Source of the DNA: Erigeron canadensis | Lineage: Eukaryota; Streptophyta; Magnoliopsida; Asterales; Asteraceae | Reading direction: 5' to 3' | Length of the DNA stretch: 64,000 bases | Assembly (NCBI RefSeq): GCF_010389155.1 | Contig: NC_057766.1 | Span: forward strand, 2,232,001 to 2,296,000 | Shown here: piece by piece, positions 37,180 through 48,672 of the stretch | Layout of the letters: each line of letters begins with the position of its first letter | Position numbering within the stretch: position 1 is the stretch's first letter | Notes under the pieces: generated by a model | Databases searched by the model: none | The model's input: only the letters and a program-made list of their open reading frames with translations | What the model was told of the DNA's origin: nothing | Program-made: the position numbers and the translations under genes

Positions 37180-38805
37180 GAAAATGCCAAATCAAGAGAA
37201 GTAGAAAGAGCGAGTGGCTCCTTTTGTGGGCACGACAGAATTTGATTCGTAGAGAACCAAAACACGATTATCATGGGGAACTTTAGACGTGTGAATTCTA
37301 GCACACTCACTATATATTTGGTCGGGTCAAGGAATTAGCATCTACTCCTAGAGAAGACATTATTAGTAAAAAAACATCTATGCAAAGTGGTGCACATATC
37401 CGTTTCTCCATAACTCATCTCTATGATGCAAATGCAAATGCAAATATTACAACATAAGCGTTGGATGTAGTGGGGCTGGGGCCGGGTTAAGACAACTGCC
37501 TACCCTAGCTAAACAGGCTTACAGGCCCCCGTGGAGGGAAAGTCGGTATTTGACAGTAATGTGACAACGGACGTTGATACAAGAAAACATTACAATATGC
37601 CTTAGAATAGAAAAAGGAATATTTAAAGTCAGATAAATAAAGGCAAGTTACATCATAAGAAGAAAAAAATCTTTGAGGAGAATAACTTAATAAACAAGCT
37701 TTATAACATTATCAATCGGTCTTTGGTTTGACAGTATCAAACATAACCAATCAAGAAATATAAAAAATTTATAAATTCTCCATAATTAAAATGTACCAGC
37801 TATTAAAAGACTAACTATTAAAATGTTCTTTGTTGCAGTGCTGCTCACAACAGCGGCCCAGTCATCAGCCCAAATTGGCCCTACATAAACCAACCACCCT
37901 TCATGAAGCTTATGGGCTAGCCCGACTAGTAGAAGACAAATTGGTCCAATTTCTACCTGAGCCCGAAATAAATTGGTTCAGGAGATTTACATTTATCCCT
38001 CACCTGTGAGTTTTGAGGCTTTTATATATGATAAAAGTGAGTATTGGTTGGCACGCATTATTTTTAAATATATCTCTCCCATACTAATATTTTATATTTT
38101 AAATAAATGCTTAATTCCCATGATTTTATAGTTTAAAAAAAAGTATGTGAAGGGTTTTTCACCAAATTTAGGTGCCTAACAGCCTTATATTCCCTTCGCC
38201 CTTTATATATTTCCTCAAAACACACTTTAAAAACATTGTATTTATGCATTGAAAACTTACACGTTAATTAAATATGAATATATGTAAATCTTCCTTAACG
38301 TTTCAACAGGTCGTGAACAAAAACATATGAGAATATCGTCATTTTTCACAATGACGAGTACCACCCAGTTTAACCTTTTGACAGGAAATCTACAAATATA
38401 TATCATCTTTAAAAACAAGTTTGAGAAAGACTATCACAATCAATTTCACAGGAGATATTACATGATGCTTATTGAACTTCCAAGTTGGTTTCATTTTTAT
38501 TTTTGTAAAATGAAATCAAAACAAGAAACAGAATCCGGTTTAGCCTTTCTGACACGTACTCCTCAAATCCCTTGGGTCTCTTCCATATTCACAAAATGAA
38601 AAAGAGACCCGCAAAACAATACAATATACTAAACCAAAAATAGACCAACAGATGAACTTCAAAACCAACAATCCTAATCTTTCATGAAAGTATTCACATA
38701 TGCATCAAGTCTACCATATATAGTACCATGTAACCACTGCCAAGTCTAAACTACACTAACGGTTTCATTAAGAAAACAGTTTAAAGAATTCACCCCCTAA
38801 TATCA
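37180..38805. other. Intergenic region between the two MSL genes
   Basis: About 1.6 kb that must contain the promoter of the short MSL gene and the 3' end of the long one. A TATA-like CAAATATATAG lies on the minus strand at 37310-37320, about 130 nt before the ATG. No other gene is seen; a small plus-strand frame at 38327-38599 has no recognisable motif. Confidence 0.5.
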
Positions 38806-41800
38806 TCAGTTTGTGCAAGCCAACCAATTTGAGGGAAGCCGACTTGATGTTAAACCAGGCATGTTACGGACATTGATGTCAACAGGAAGCATCCGGTATT
38901 CAATATCAAGGGCTCTAAAGATTTTAATCATTTCTTCAACTAGAAGAGCTCTTCTTTGCCATCTTTCACCCATGTCTTGGAAGTTCATACGGTGTGAAAT
39001 CCATACTGATATCTTTAACCTATTCAAATCCTCCACATCCCTCACCACGATCATTGGTGCCGGGTACCAATGGTCACTCTTGTTCTCAATGTAACTATGG
39101 TAACAAGAAATCGATATTAACTATTTATGTTAAGTTGATCAAAATTGGACAAAACGATGAAGTTTAATATGCTTATGGCAAAATAAGTATCTTACTCATC
39201 ACTGTTTAATATGTGAAAAGTTTTGACAATGTCAAACAGAGACCTAACAGTGAAAACCCGCATGAACTTATAATGAAAATTAAAATGCAAGTCAGGGTAG
39301 GGTTGGTATTTAGTACACATTGTCCATAAAACTGATATTTGATTTTCATTTGTTCAACACGGACTTTTTCTATACAATAATGAATCCCACCTATTTACAT
39401 ATGAATTGATCGATATGGGATATGTTCTATCCTAACGGAAGTATCAAAGTGCCAACGAGACAAGAGGTCAACATGAATCCAATGGGTTGGAACATTGCCC
39501 AACGTGTGTAGGTATTAGGAAAGTTTTTGCCATCATTTTTACGTTTTATCATTTATATAAGATATTTATAAAAAATGAAAAAGAGTGTTTTAGGTCAATC
39601 AAACCGCCCCAAACCTCGCCAATGAAAATCCATTTTTTACCCATTTACCCAACCTGTCCATGTTGACAAGTTACCAATGCAGCTTACTATATAATGTTTT
39701 GACCAGATTGGACTTAATAAATTCAAGTGATTTTATGAACAAACAAATGACTCCAAAGAAAAACACATAGTTATAAAGATGAGTATTGACACATACCTTG
39801 TAATCCTCTCCTTCATCAAAGCCACCTTTTCCACAGGAGTTGATACATGTATAACAAAATCGATAGCATCTCCCATATCCGGACTACGGTAATAATTGGC
39901 TATCGGTTTTGTTGCCAAGACACTGTTCGGGTAAGAAATTTTCTGGTTATCAAACCTCAAAAAGATTGTGGTCAGTATATTCATCTCCTCGACAACCATC
40001 TGCAATCAGCACGATTGGAAATTACAATCATGAAAAGAAAAGAAGCAAAGTACATGGTATTCTTACTTAAAAAGAAGATTCTTTAACAGCAAATTGTACC
40101 ATAACAAAACACAATATAATCAATATCTGTTTTGGGAACTATACTTTGATGTTAACGGGTATACAGGTTGGTTCTTCTTATGATAACTAAAGTTGACCAA
40201 CCAGCCTCTAGATGTCGACTTTTACAGAAAATACAATCTTTTGGTTGTGCAAATATTCCAAACAAATCCATAACTGAGATAAACATTTAGAAGTTTACCT
40301 GAACACTGTCAATTTCACAACGATCACCTACATCAAATGGATGCATTACGAACAAGAAAATAATGGCTTCAAATGTTGTCTTGCAAGTATTACCAAACAC
40401 AAACACAACCAAAAGCAACTGTGAACTTAGGAATATGAAGAAATGTGTAGTTGCAACTTTGAGTATAAGAAGCCAGATCACGATTATCAAGATCACAACA
40501 ACAACGTTCAACATTTGATGAAGTTTGTTTACAGCTGTTTTTGTGTCATTGAGAGACAATGCAAGAGCTCTTCTTTCTCGGAATACATTGACCTAGAAAA
40601 AACAGATATATCATTTTTCAGTGCAGTACGCGTATCTTTTACTATGGAACTATGTCGATCATTGTGATGTAAAGTTGTAAATTTCAACCCATTTACTTAT
40701 AAAGGGTCGATTACTATTATGCTCTATTTTTTGAAAGGTCAAACACCCCAAAGTGTTAGTTGACATCCAAAGTGTGCATTTTCAATACATAAAATCATCA
40801 AATTCAAAAAGATTATAGTATGTAATTATTGTAATAACACAATTCTTTTAAGTGGATGTGGCAGCATACTATATTTATTTATAAACAAATCAATCTATTT
40901 GAACTGAGTCAACAAGTACCATAAATTACTCATTTTGACCCATTACCCACCACAACCTGCCGTGGAACCACATCTATCAAAAAGAAAACTTTCATACCAC
41001 CCAGTTTTTGAGAGCTCCTTTGCTGATTCCTTTAGTTTCACTTTCTCCTTCAAAGAGTCTTACCGCCTTTAATGCTTCATCCTCCCTCAAAAAACGCATC
41101 AAGTCCTCTAGGAAAATGCGTCTGTGAATGCATTCAAAATTCTAAGATACCGTGAAGGCGTGAAATGACAACATGGATAAAGGTATGGTGCATTAATAGC
41201 TAAGTCAGCTTATAAATACCCACAAAGTCCTGCAACATATTCTCCCAATAGTGACCAGTGACCAATTCATCGTAAAACTATTTAGGATCTTTTACGTACC
41301 CGGAATACGAAGATGTGCAGCTGGTTCACAATTATTTTCACAGTGGGTCAGCTTGTGACACCTTTAAATCATGTTACAGGTAAAATCGATCTTTTTATAA
41401 AATTTATACGCCTAAAAATATCTAATCACAAGATGATTACATGTGGAAAAATCAAAGGATAAGATTAGGAAAGATAATTAGTGAAATCCACTTGTCAAAT
41501 TCTTAAGGTTTCAGGTTGATTTTTAGGCATATGAATTAGGTTGATTTATCATTTTCCAAAATAATAAGCTAGAGAAAAAACAGGCTGAAAAAGTCAAACA
41601 CACCATTTGCTTTTATATCGTCTTACTTCCAGGTATTTGACCAACAAGACAACTGATGTAATCATATTAATACTTCAACTATTAACAGAATAAAATATTA
41701 TATGGACAACAACAAATGTTGCGGGTCGCCCTGACCCATTAAATTAACCCCGTTTGACCTGTTACCCAAACTACCCATATTACACGTTTGCTACTACAGC

Positions 41801-43629
41801 TACAAATTCAAACACAAAATTAGTCATAAAAGCATAAAAATAAGATCACAAACTTACTTGGAGCCTGGTTTAGCAACATTGTTGAATATCTTCTTGGCTG
41901 CAATCTTAGCCTGTTTTTCGCTAGTGATCTGCACTGCAGAATCATCCTCGTCACCGGTTGTACCCTCCAATTGCTCATCTAAAGTAGATAACACCCCAGT
42001 ACGCACAATTTTCATCAACCTTTTCATATTCCAAGCCGATATATTCTTTTGGTTTAGCCGATGCAAGTGATCAATTGTAATCCCCTCATCAACTTTCTTA
42101 GGAGTAATAACTTCAGAAAATTTGCCACTTTTACCAGTCATTGGAGTGCTTGTAGCGTTTGTTCTCGGTGTCCCAATAATCCTCCCACTTCTTTTAAATA
42201 TATTCGCCTTAAGGTCAGCTGGTAAAGTGGCACCGGCATTTTGAAGTTTTGAAACTTCTTCTATCACCCTATCTTCCTCTTCCCGTTCTTGTTGAATCTC
42301 AATCAACGGTGGACCAGAAAGCGTCTCAATCACATACTGATTAAACAAAGATTCTTGAATCCGGTCAAAAAACGTACTCACATGAAAAGACGACGCGAGA
42401 ACTTTAACAAGCAACGTTTTAACCAACCAAAAAAGCGTAGCAACCAAGAGACAAATCCAAATCTTGGTCACATAAGGCAAAATATCCTTCCCACGTCCAA
42501 TATCCTCAACTCTATCATCAAATATGCATTCCCAAGCAATCAAAATCAACGTCAACCAAACGCAATTTTGTACTGCTTTCCGCAACCCATAAACAAAATA
42601 CAAAACCCTTTTCCTCAATAGAAAATTCCGTTCTATCAATATAACAATAAACCTAATCCCCCAACCCGAAAACAACCTCCCGCATATCACAACCAATATC
42701 ATAACCCCCCATTTCCATAATTTAAGTCCAACTAAACGTTTATGTTCGAGAAACGGAATAGTTAACGTACAAACTAAGGCACCAAGTATCAATATTAAAC
42801 TAAAAAACTGAAGTAAAGTCCATTTATTATACCTCAACTCCTTATACTCATCCGGCAAATCGTCGTCTAAAAACGGATCCTCCTCATCTATCTCACTCCC
42901 TCCTTTCCCTAAAACACCCGACTTCGATCCTATCCGACCCGACCTCTGATCATTTTCAGGCGGATCCATTAACCTAGACTTCGTTTTCGTCCTTAACAAA
43001 CTCGACTTCCCTCCCCTGAAAGACGCATTTCCTGAACAAACCAAAACTTCATCACTACCACCACCGCCACCGCCACCGCCGGTACGCTGCCGTACCGGCT
43101 GCGGCTCAACAACTTCCTCATGAAACGAAACCCTAATTTCTTTAGGTGTAAGTATTCCATAGTTATTAGGTGGACTTTCAGCTATCCTAGATAATCCACT
43201 AGGAGATTGATGTGTAGATGATGTTTCAGAAGTTCCAAAATCGAACTTCTCATTATCATTTGTAAAGTCGTAACTCGAATCTCGCCAAACCTTATTATTA
43301 TTATTATTATTACTAAGGTTTGGCGAACTCGAGTTACTAGAATTAATATTTTTATTATTTAAATTAAATGTTGCTAGCTCTGCTTCTTTGTTATTATTAT
43401 TATTTGAAGCAGAGCTAGCAACATTATTATTATTAGTACCATTCATCACATTTTCTTTTCGGTTCACGCCGAATTCGGGTGAACCACCACTTGGAGCCAT
43501 TGAAGTTGAAGTTGGGTGTGATGGAATTTGGACCACGGTGTGAAGTAAGTTTTGTTTTTCTTCTTCTGGTTCGATTTGGTTTTCGTGTTGGGGTGATGAT
43601 CTGTTGAATGATTTTCTCAGTTTGTCCAT
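38806..43629 (-). CDS. MscS-like mechanosensitive ion channel, class II (MSL4/5/6/10 type), full length
   Basis: Exons on the minus strand: 43629-41858, 41121-40998, 40592-40299, 39999-39797, 39094-38806; 2682 nt in phase, 893 aa, close to the 850-880 of Arabidopsis MSL4-6 (family knowledge). The N-terminal cytosolic region, about 269 residues, is Asn/Ser-rich (runs of N near 66-79 and 107-112), has a Gly run at 184-191, and contains IRVSFHEE and an acidic DEEDPFLDDDLPDEY stretch before the first membrane helix. Six predicted membrane segments: about 270-294, 305-333, 344-370, 387-410, 661-677 and 683-715. The last contains VFGNTCKTTFEAIIFLFVMH followed by PFDVGDRCEID, the pore-lining helix joined to the MscS beta domain (exons 4-5; NQKISYPNS, MGDAIDFVIH). 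Exon 2 encodes an EF-hand-like LEDLMRFLREDEAL helix typical of the family. A TATA-like sequence lies about 112 nt upstream of the ATG. Confidence 0.92.
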
Positions 43630-43740
43630 TCAATTCAAAGGTTTATATTAAATCTAAGAAAATAGAAAAATATTTTTTAACATTTAAAGTAGACAGTAGC
43701 ACGGCGGAGGTGATGAATCACCAGAGTAAAGTGCACCGAA

Positions 43741-43750
43741 TAATATATAA
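43741..43750 (-). promoter_or_regulatory. Candidate TATA box of the long MSL gene
   Basis: TTATATATTA on the minus strand lies about 112-121 nt before the ATG at 43629, a reasonable distance for a plant core promoter with a leader of about 80 nt. Inferred from position only. Confidence 0.3.
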
Positions 43751-45523
43751 TAAAATTTTTTAAAAAATATTCTCGGTTTGTGGCCGTGACAAGACCCTTG
43801 AACTTTGTGGTGTATGTCTCTTTTTATCCCTGGTTAAAATATTATTTAAGTTAACTCCTGTTTTTTCTAGACAAATCTATTGAAATATTTGTACGAATTT
43901 AAGGAATAGAATCAAATGTTAAAACAGGACGTTTTATCTTTTTCTTTCAAAGAAAACTAAGTTATTCTATCCAAATATTTAAAATAAAATTTAAAACTTT
44001 TCAAAAAGACTCTAAATACTCTAAAGATAAGTAACAATACCACAAGATAAACGTATCTTATTTTATATTTTATTTTTATTTTTACTTTTTAGATTTGGTT
44101 ACATTTAAAGATAAGTAACAATATTTACCTAGAATAATTACTAGTATTTAGTATTTACTTATTGATGTGATTTTAATTAATGAAAGTCCATATACATTTA
44201 TTTGGTGGAATAAATGTGAAAGATTGAAACAGATTTTTTTGCTATAAATAAACAAGGGAGCAATAGTTACTTCTCTTACACGGTTTACGGTTAAATGAAT
44301 AAATGTCGTGTCTTATAATATAATTTTCTATTTTGCTATTAGATAACCTCAATATTTGACGCGTTATTTATTTGTAAGTTTTTTTATAAAGTTTTTAAGA
44401 ACTTTATATAAAACTTTGTTGAGCTTACAAAAATAGAAGAGATATTAATCAATGAATTTTTAGTTTCGATATACACTATATAAATGTTAACTTAATCTTA
44501 TACATGTATAGATATAATCTACAAAATCAAACACAACTTTTACCAAGCATCATCAAAGTAGGTCATAAAAATAGCTAAAACTAAGCACAAACAGATAAAT
44601 ATCACATTAAGCCAAAAATAGATCGTCATATCGGCTAATTGATAATAAACCTTAAAATAAGAAATTATAAACTTACAAACTAGCTAGTTTTGAAAGTCCA
44701 TAGGTCACGATAAATATCATATGCATTTAATATTACAAAATCAATGTGAAAGATGTTTTACGGGTCACATGGTCATATAACACAGCTAATAGTTGGAATT
44801 ATTAGCAATAGTAGGTAACATTAAAGGGTATATTTGTATCAAATGTGATTCTACAAGGGTTGAAAAGGTAATAGAACACAACAAAGCAGATGTTTTTCCG
44901 ATCCTTTGATCACGACCGTACAGTTGTCACTTAGCGTTACGTTTTGTCGGGAAGCCGCGTTTGTGAGTTGAAACAGAGGAAAATAATTGCACGTCTCCAA
45001 CAGTCCAACTCATATGAAAAAGGTGATACACTATTATATTCACACACTATGACTTGTTTTAGAGCGACTTCCTGCATTTCTTGACTTTCGTCCCGTACCG
45101 AAAAATTAACGTAAAGTGACAATTTTTTTGTATGAATGTATGATTATTTTAAGTTTCAGAGTAAATCTAGAATTTTTTATGTAAATTTCTTATTTCAAAA
45201 CAAGTAAACATTTTACATATATTCGGATTTTAACTAAAAACTTCAAAATTTGAAGGTTTACTACATACTTACATAAGTTTAGATCAGTGGCGTACACACA
45301 TGTAGACTAGGATATCCATTTGCGTATCGGTTGGAAAAAAAGGTTTAACGAAAGAGCGAAAGAATGATGATGGCATAGTGACGGCGATAGAGTTAATGCA
45401 AAAATATCATTCAATTTTTAAAATAACTATATTACCTTATTTAGGAGTTAATGCAAAAATATTTTTCAAGCTTTTTACATTACTATTCAACTTTTAAAAT
45501 AACTATACAACTAAATTTTACAT
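43751..45523. other. Upstream flank of the long MSL gene, no gene seen
   Basis: AT-rich DNA without a supported frame. A minus-strand frame at 44937-45122 has no recognised motif. Degenerate AATGCAAAAATAT..TTCAA repeats occur at about 45396-45480. Confidence 0.4.
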
Positions 45524-46526
45524 TAAGGGTATGTTTGACAAAAAGCTTTTAAGAGCTTTAAACTTTTAAAAAAAAGTTCATATGCAATAAAAATCCTTAT
45601 TTGGTTAAAAAGCTTCAAGCTGTAAAATTGGGTGAAAAAGCTTGTTTATAGAACGCTAGGATGACTAGCGTTAGAATGGAGCTGCAAGCTTATGCTCTAA
45701 AAAATTACTTTGATATCCTTGTGAAGGTATATGGCATGTCTGCTTCCATTCTCTCTCGCTGCCACAAAAACTCAAAAGTAAATTCGATAAACAACAACAA
45801 ATTGTTTACACGTGGTGAATCACAAAAGTCAACAAAAGAATGTATCATATAGCTACATATCAATTGAAGGTTTAATATAAACTTTATGTACATGTAAGTT
45901 AAGTTGGAGTTTTTTTTAGTTTACTTCATATATATTTGTAGATAATAGATTTAGTTTATATATACGATTGAGGTATCCGTATAATGCGACGGCGAAAGAG
46001 TAGTTATTAATGTAAAGGTAATTGATGTAAAAGGATATAGTGTAGTTATTTTAAGGGTTAAATGATGTATGTTGTTGATAAATTTCATTAAGATTATTAT
46101 AGGTAATATTTAAATTAGTGAAAAAGGGAAAGAAATAGTTTGGACAAATAGGGTTGGAAAATATTTTAGGGATATTTTGGATAATGTAGTATGTGAGTTG
46201 AGAATGTGTTATAAATTAAGGGTAAGTTAGGTATTTTAAGGTAGAAAGTTAAATAAAGAAGGGGTATAGTTTGTTTATAAAAGAGTATACATATATATAT
46301 ACATATTTAACCAAGAAGGAAATTATATATGTGCTTAGTATATTAATCTACGTCCAATTTTGTCATTTTACACATTTTAGTAAAAGCTACAGCTATTCTG
46401 CCAAACACTTATATATATATTTACTAGCTACAGCTTCCAGCTTTCAGTTACAGCTTTCAGCTACCAGCCACCAGCTTACAGCTACCAACCACTAGCTATC
46501 AGCTAGTTTTGCCAAACATACCCTAA
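45524..46526. mobile_element. Tourist-like (PIF/Harbinger) MITE with a nested Helitron
   Basis: Terminal inverted repeats GGGTATGTTTGACAAAAAGCT (from 45527; first 20 bases given by GGGTATGTTTGACAAAAAGC) and, inverted, GGGTATGTTTGGCAAAACTA (ending 46523) are flanked by TAA on both sides (45524-45526 and 46524-46526), the 3-bp duplication of this superfamily. Sub-terminal DNA is rich in AGCT words, especially 46425-46505. The 997-bp span is inflated by an unrelated insert at about 45.96-46.29 kb. No transposase frame is present. Confidence 0.75.
45962..46292 (-). mobile_element. Short Helitron-like insert inside the Tourist-like MITE
   Basis: The minus-strand 3' region reads CGCCGTCGCATTATACGGATACCTC, as in the Helitrons at 51.3-52.2 kb, and the other end reads TCTTTTATAAACAAACTATA, as in the 6.2-kb Helitron. 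The CTAG terminus itself is not intact, so this is assigned by family resemblance. Confidence 0.4.
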
Positions 46527-47315
46527 TATATATTTTGTATCAATAACCTATTATACACTATGTGTCACCATCACAGCCTCCGCCACCACCACCACCACCA
46601 CCGTTGTCATCGTCGCCACCGCATTGCGTAGGTACACTTGCAGTGTAGATACACACAAATATATGAATAATGAATAATTATATGTTTTGGTATAAACGAT
46701 CAATAACTTTTACCCCCGACATACCCTCGCTCTTCTAAGATAAAGTTTTATTCACTGTTGCTATTTGACTGACTGTTCAATTAAAACAATAAACTTTTAA
46801 TAAAAATGAAAATAACAATGATAACTTGACAGAATCGTCATGAAGTTTTTTTTTTAAGTTTTTTACAATTCTCACTGTTTAAGTATTAATTAAAAGAAGT
46901 ATCAAGAAATTGAATTTGCTATCATCTCGTGTTTTTTTCCTAAATAATGTAATTATAATGGTACCTGTATTGACATCAATTATTTTGTTTGATGCTATCT
47001 ATCTACCAATATATATATAAGAAGGTCCTAAATTGTTTTATAAAAAAATAAGAACCGTTAAATGAGTTTCAACTTTTAATTACAACCCTCAAACAGTTAT
47101 TTTCAATTTTATAATTAAAAAAACACAACATTAGTCCTTATACTTTATATTAAACCTTATATATTTATTTAACTGACATTAATAGTTATAATATTAAACT
47201 ACAATGATAACTTCGGATTTGGGATCATAGTCGATCTTTAATATGGTATTTACCTTTGTCTCATGATTTTGCATATCATTATATTATTTGATAGTTGATC
47301 TTTGAACATTTATAA
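46527..47315. other. AT-rich spacer
   Basis: Includes a short CCACCACCACC-type triplet run (about 46576-46602) but no gene. Confidence 0.4.
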
Positions 47316-47346
47316 CTAGATCTATACCCGGTCGTTGACCGGGTTA
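47316..47346 (-). mobile_element. Helitron 3' terminus
   Basis: On the minus strand, a perfect 7-bp stem (CCCGGTC, loop AAC, GACCGGG) is followed by TATAGAT and CTAG, with T in the flank: a textbook Helitron 3' end. The matching 5' TC end, which should lie to the right, was not located. Confidence 0.6.
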
Positions 47347-48471
47347 TGAATAATAAATTTATATTTTAGAGTACGCGAAACATGTTCAGCTTTGTATATA
47401 AAAATACCATAAATTGATAAAAAGTACAAATATTCAACTTTTATTAGTCTATAATATCTAGTAAAATAAATCACCTCTCTTGTATTTATTTTCCTTAAAC
47501 TTTCTACATTTGAAAAACCAAAAAAAAAACTCTTTTCCTTTATTCACTAATTTAAACATCTTCATTTAATATACATATAATATAATACCTTTAATAAATA
47601 ATTTTCAGGTGTAGATCCTTCAACACTTAAAATAACTACAATACCACCTTCAACATCAATTACTTTTACATTCAGCATCATTGTCGCCCCCATCACCGTC
47701 CCCTTGCCGCCCACACCACCGTCACTAACACAACCTCCGCCATCACTACCCCCACCGCCGTCACATTGTGCGGACATAAGTCTAGTAAGAATTAACATAA
47801 AGCATTGCAAAACCAAACTTAAGATAGTTGTAAACCCAAACCTTTTTGTAATTTCACAGTTCCAAGTCATTTTGTGCATTAATGTATGTATTTCTAATCC
47901 TTAGATAAATTGACACCAACAATGAATTTTGTTCCCTGATAAAAAGATAAAAATAGAAAAAATAATAGTCAAAATGAGCTATAATTCATCTATATTTGAG
48001 TTTTGACCAATTGTCCAAACTTGACAAGCCATTCGCATTGCCATGTCAAGGTTAGCCAGCTGAAAACAGGTCATGTATCATATTTCTTGCAAACATATAC
48101 TATTTATTCTAGCATCATGAATTGGTGTAGCTTATTTCTTACAAGTTTGACCAATCATTTTAACCAAAATATACCATGACATGCAAATTTTATACCATGC
48201 ATGTCTGCAAGTTTGACTTCTAGCAAATCATATATTTACATCAAATTTTATACCATGCCTCCCAGCTCTATATAAACTTCTAAGTTAAATGGAAAGATAT
48301 ATTGTACAATAATGGTGAATTATATTTGTTTTATGCATCACAACAACCATCTATATATATCAATTAAATACAAATGTGCATCTAACAATTGTTATCAATC
48401 AAAATTTGTTCTTCCAACTATATTGGACTTAAAAAATAAATATAACAAAGAAATTAAGAATGTCATTGAAA
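47347..48471. other. Spacer, probably Helitron interior at left
   Basis: AT-rich with one GC-rich CCACCGTCAC/CCGCC island (about 47690-47770) of the kind often found inside Helitrons. No supported gene; the frames here are low-complexity. Confidence 0.35.
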
Positions 48472-48672
48472 CATCTTTGAAGTTTTTTTTTTTTTACCGA
48501 TGGGTTAAAAACCCTAGTGGTACCGTACCCCTAAAAATGGGGACTTGCAAACCAAGTCTTCAGGGTTTTCACCGGCGTATGCGTATATGCGGTAAACGCG
48601 CTGAGTACCAATAGGTACATGGCTCTAAAGGGTGGCCACCCACTTACCCTTTTTCCCCATCTTTGAAGTTTT
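48472..48672 (+). mobile_element. SINE with 15-bp target duplication
   Basis: CATCTTTGAAGTTTT occurs at 48472-48486 and 48658-48672 and flanks a 171-bp GC-richer body that ends CACTTACCCTTTTTCCCC. The 3' half (GAGTACCAATAGGTACATGG and the tail) matches the SINE in NUP160 intron 19, so both belong to one family. A T run at 48487-48495 marks the left junction. Confidence 0.75.

Noticed and set aside
42289..42621. 110-codon plus-strand frame
   Set aside because: It is antisense to exon 1 of the long MSL gene, which is strongly supported by membrane helices and family motifs.
47562..47879. 105-codon minus-strand Gly-rich frame
   Set aside because: The Gly-rich part comes from a CCACCGCC-type low-complexity island in likely Helitron sequence; no homologous motif recognised.
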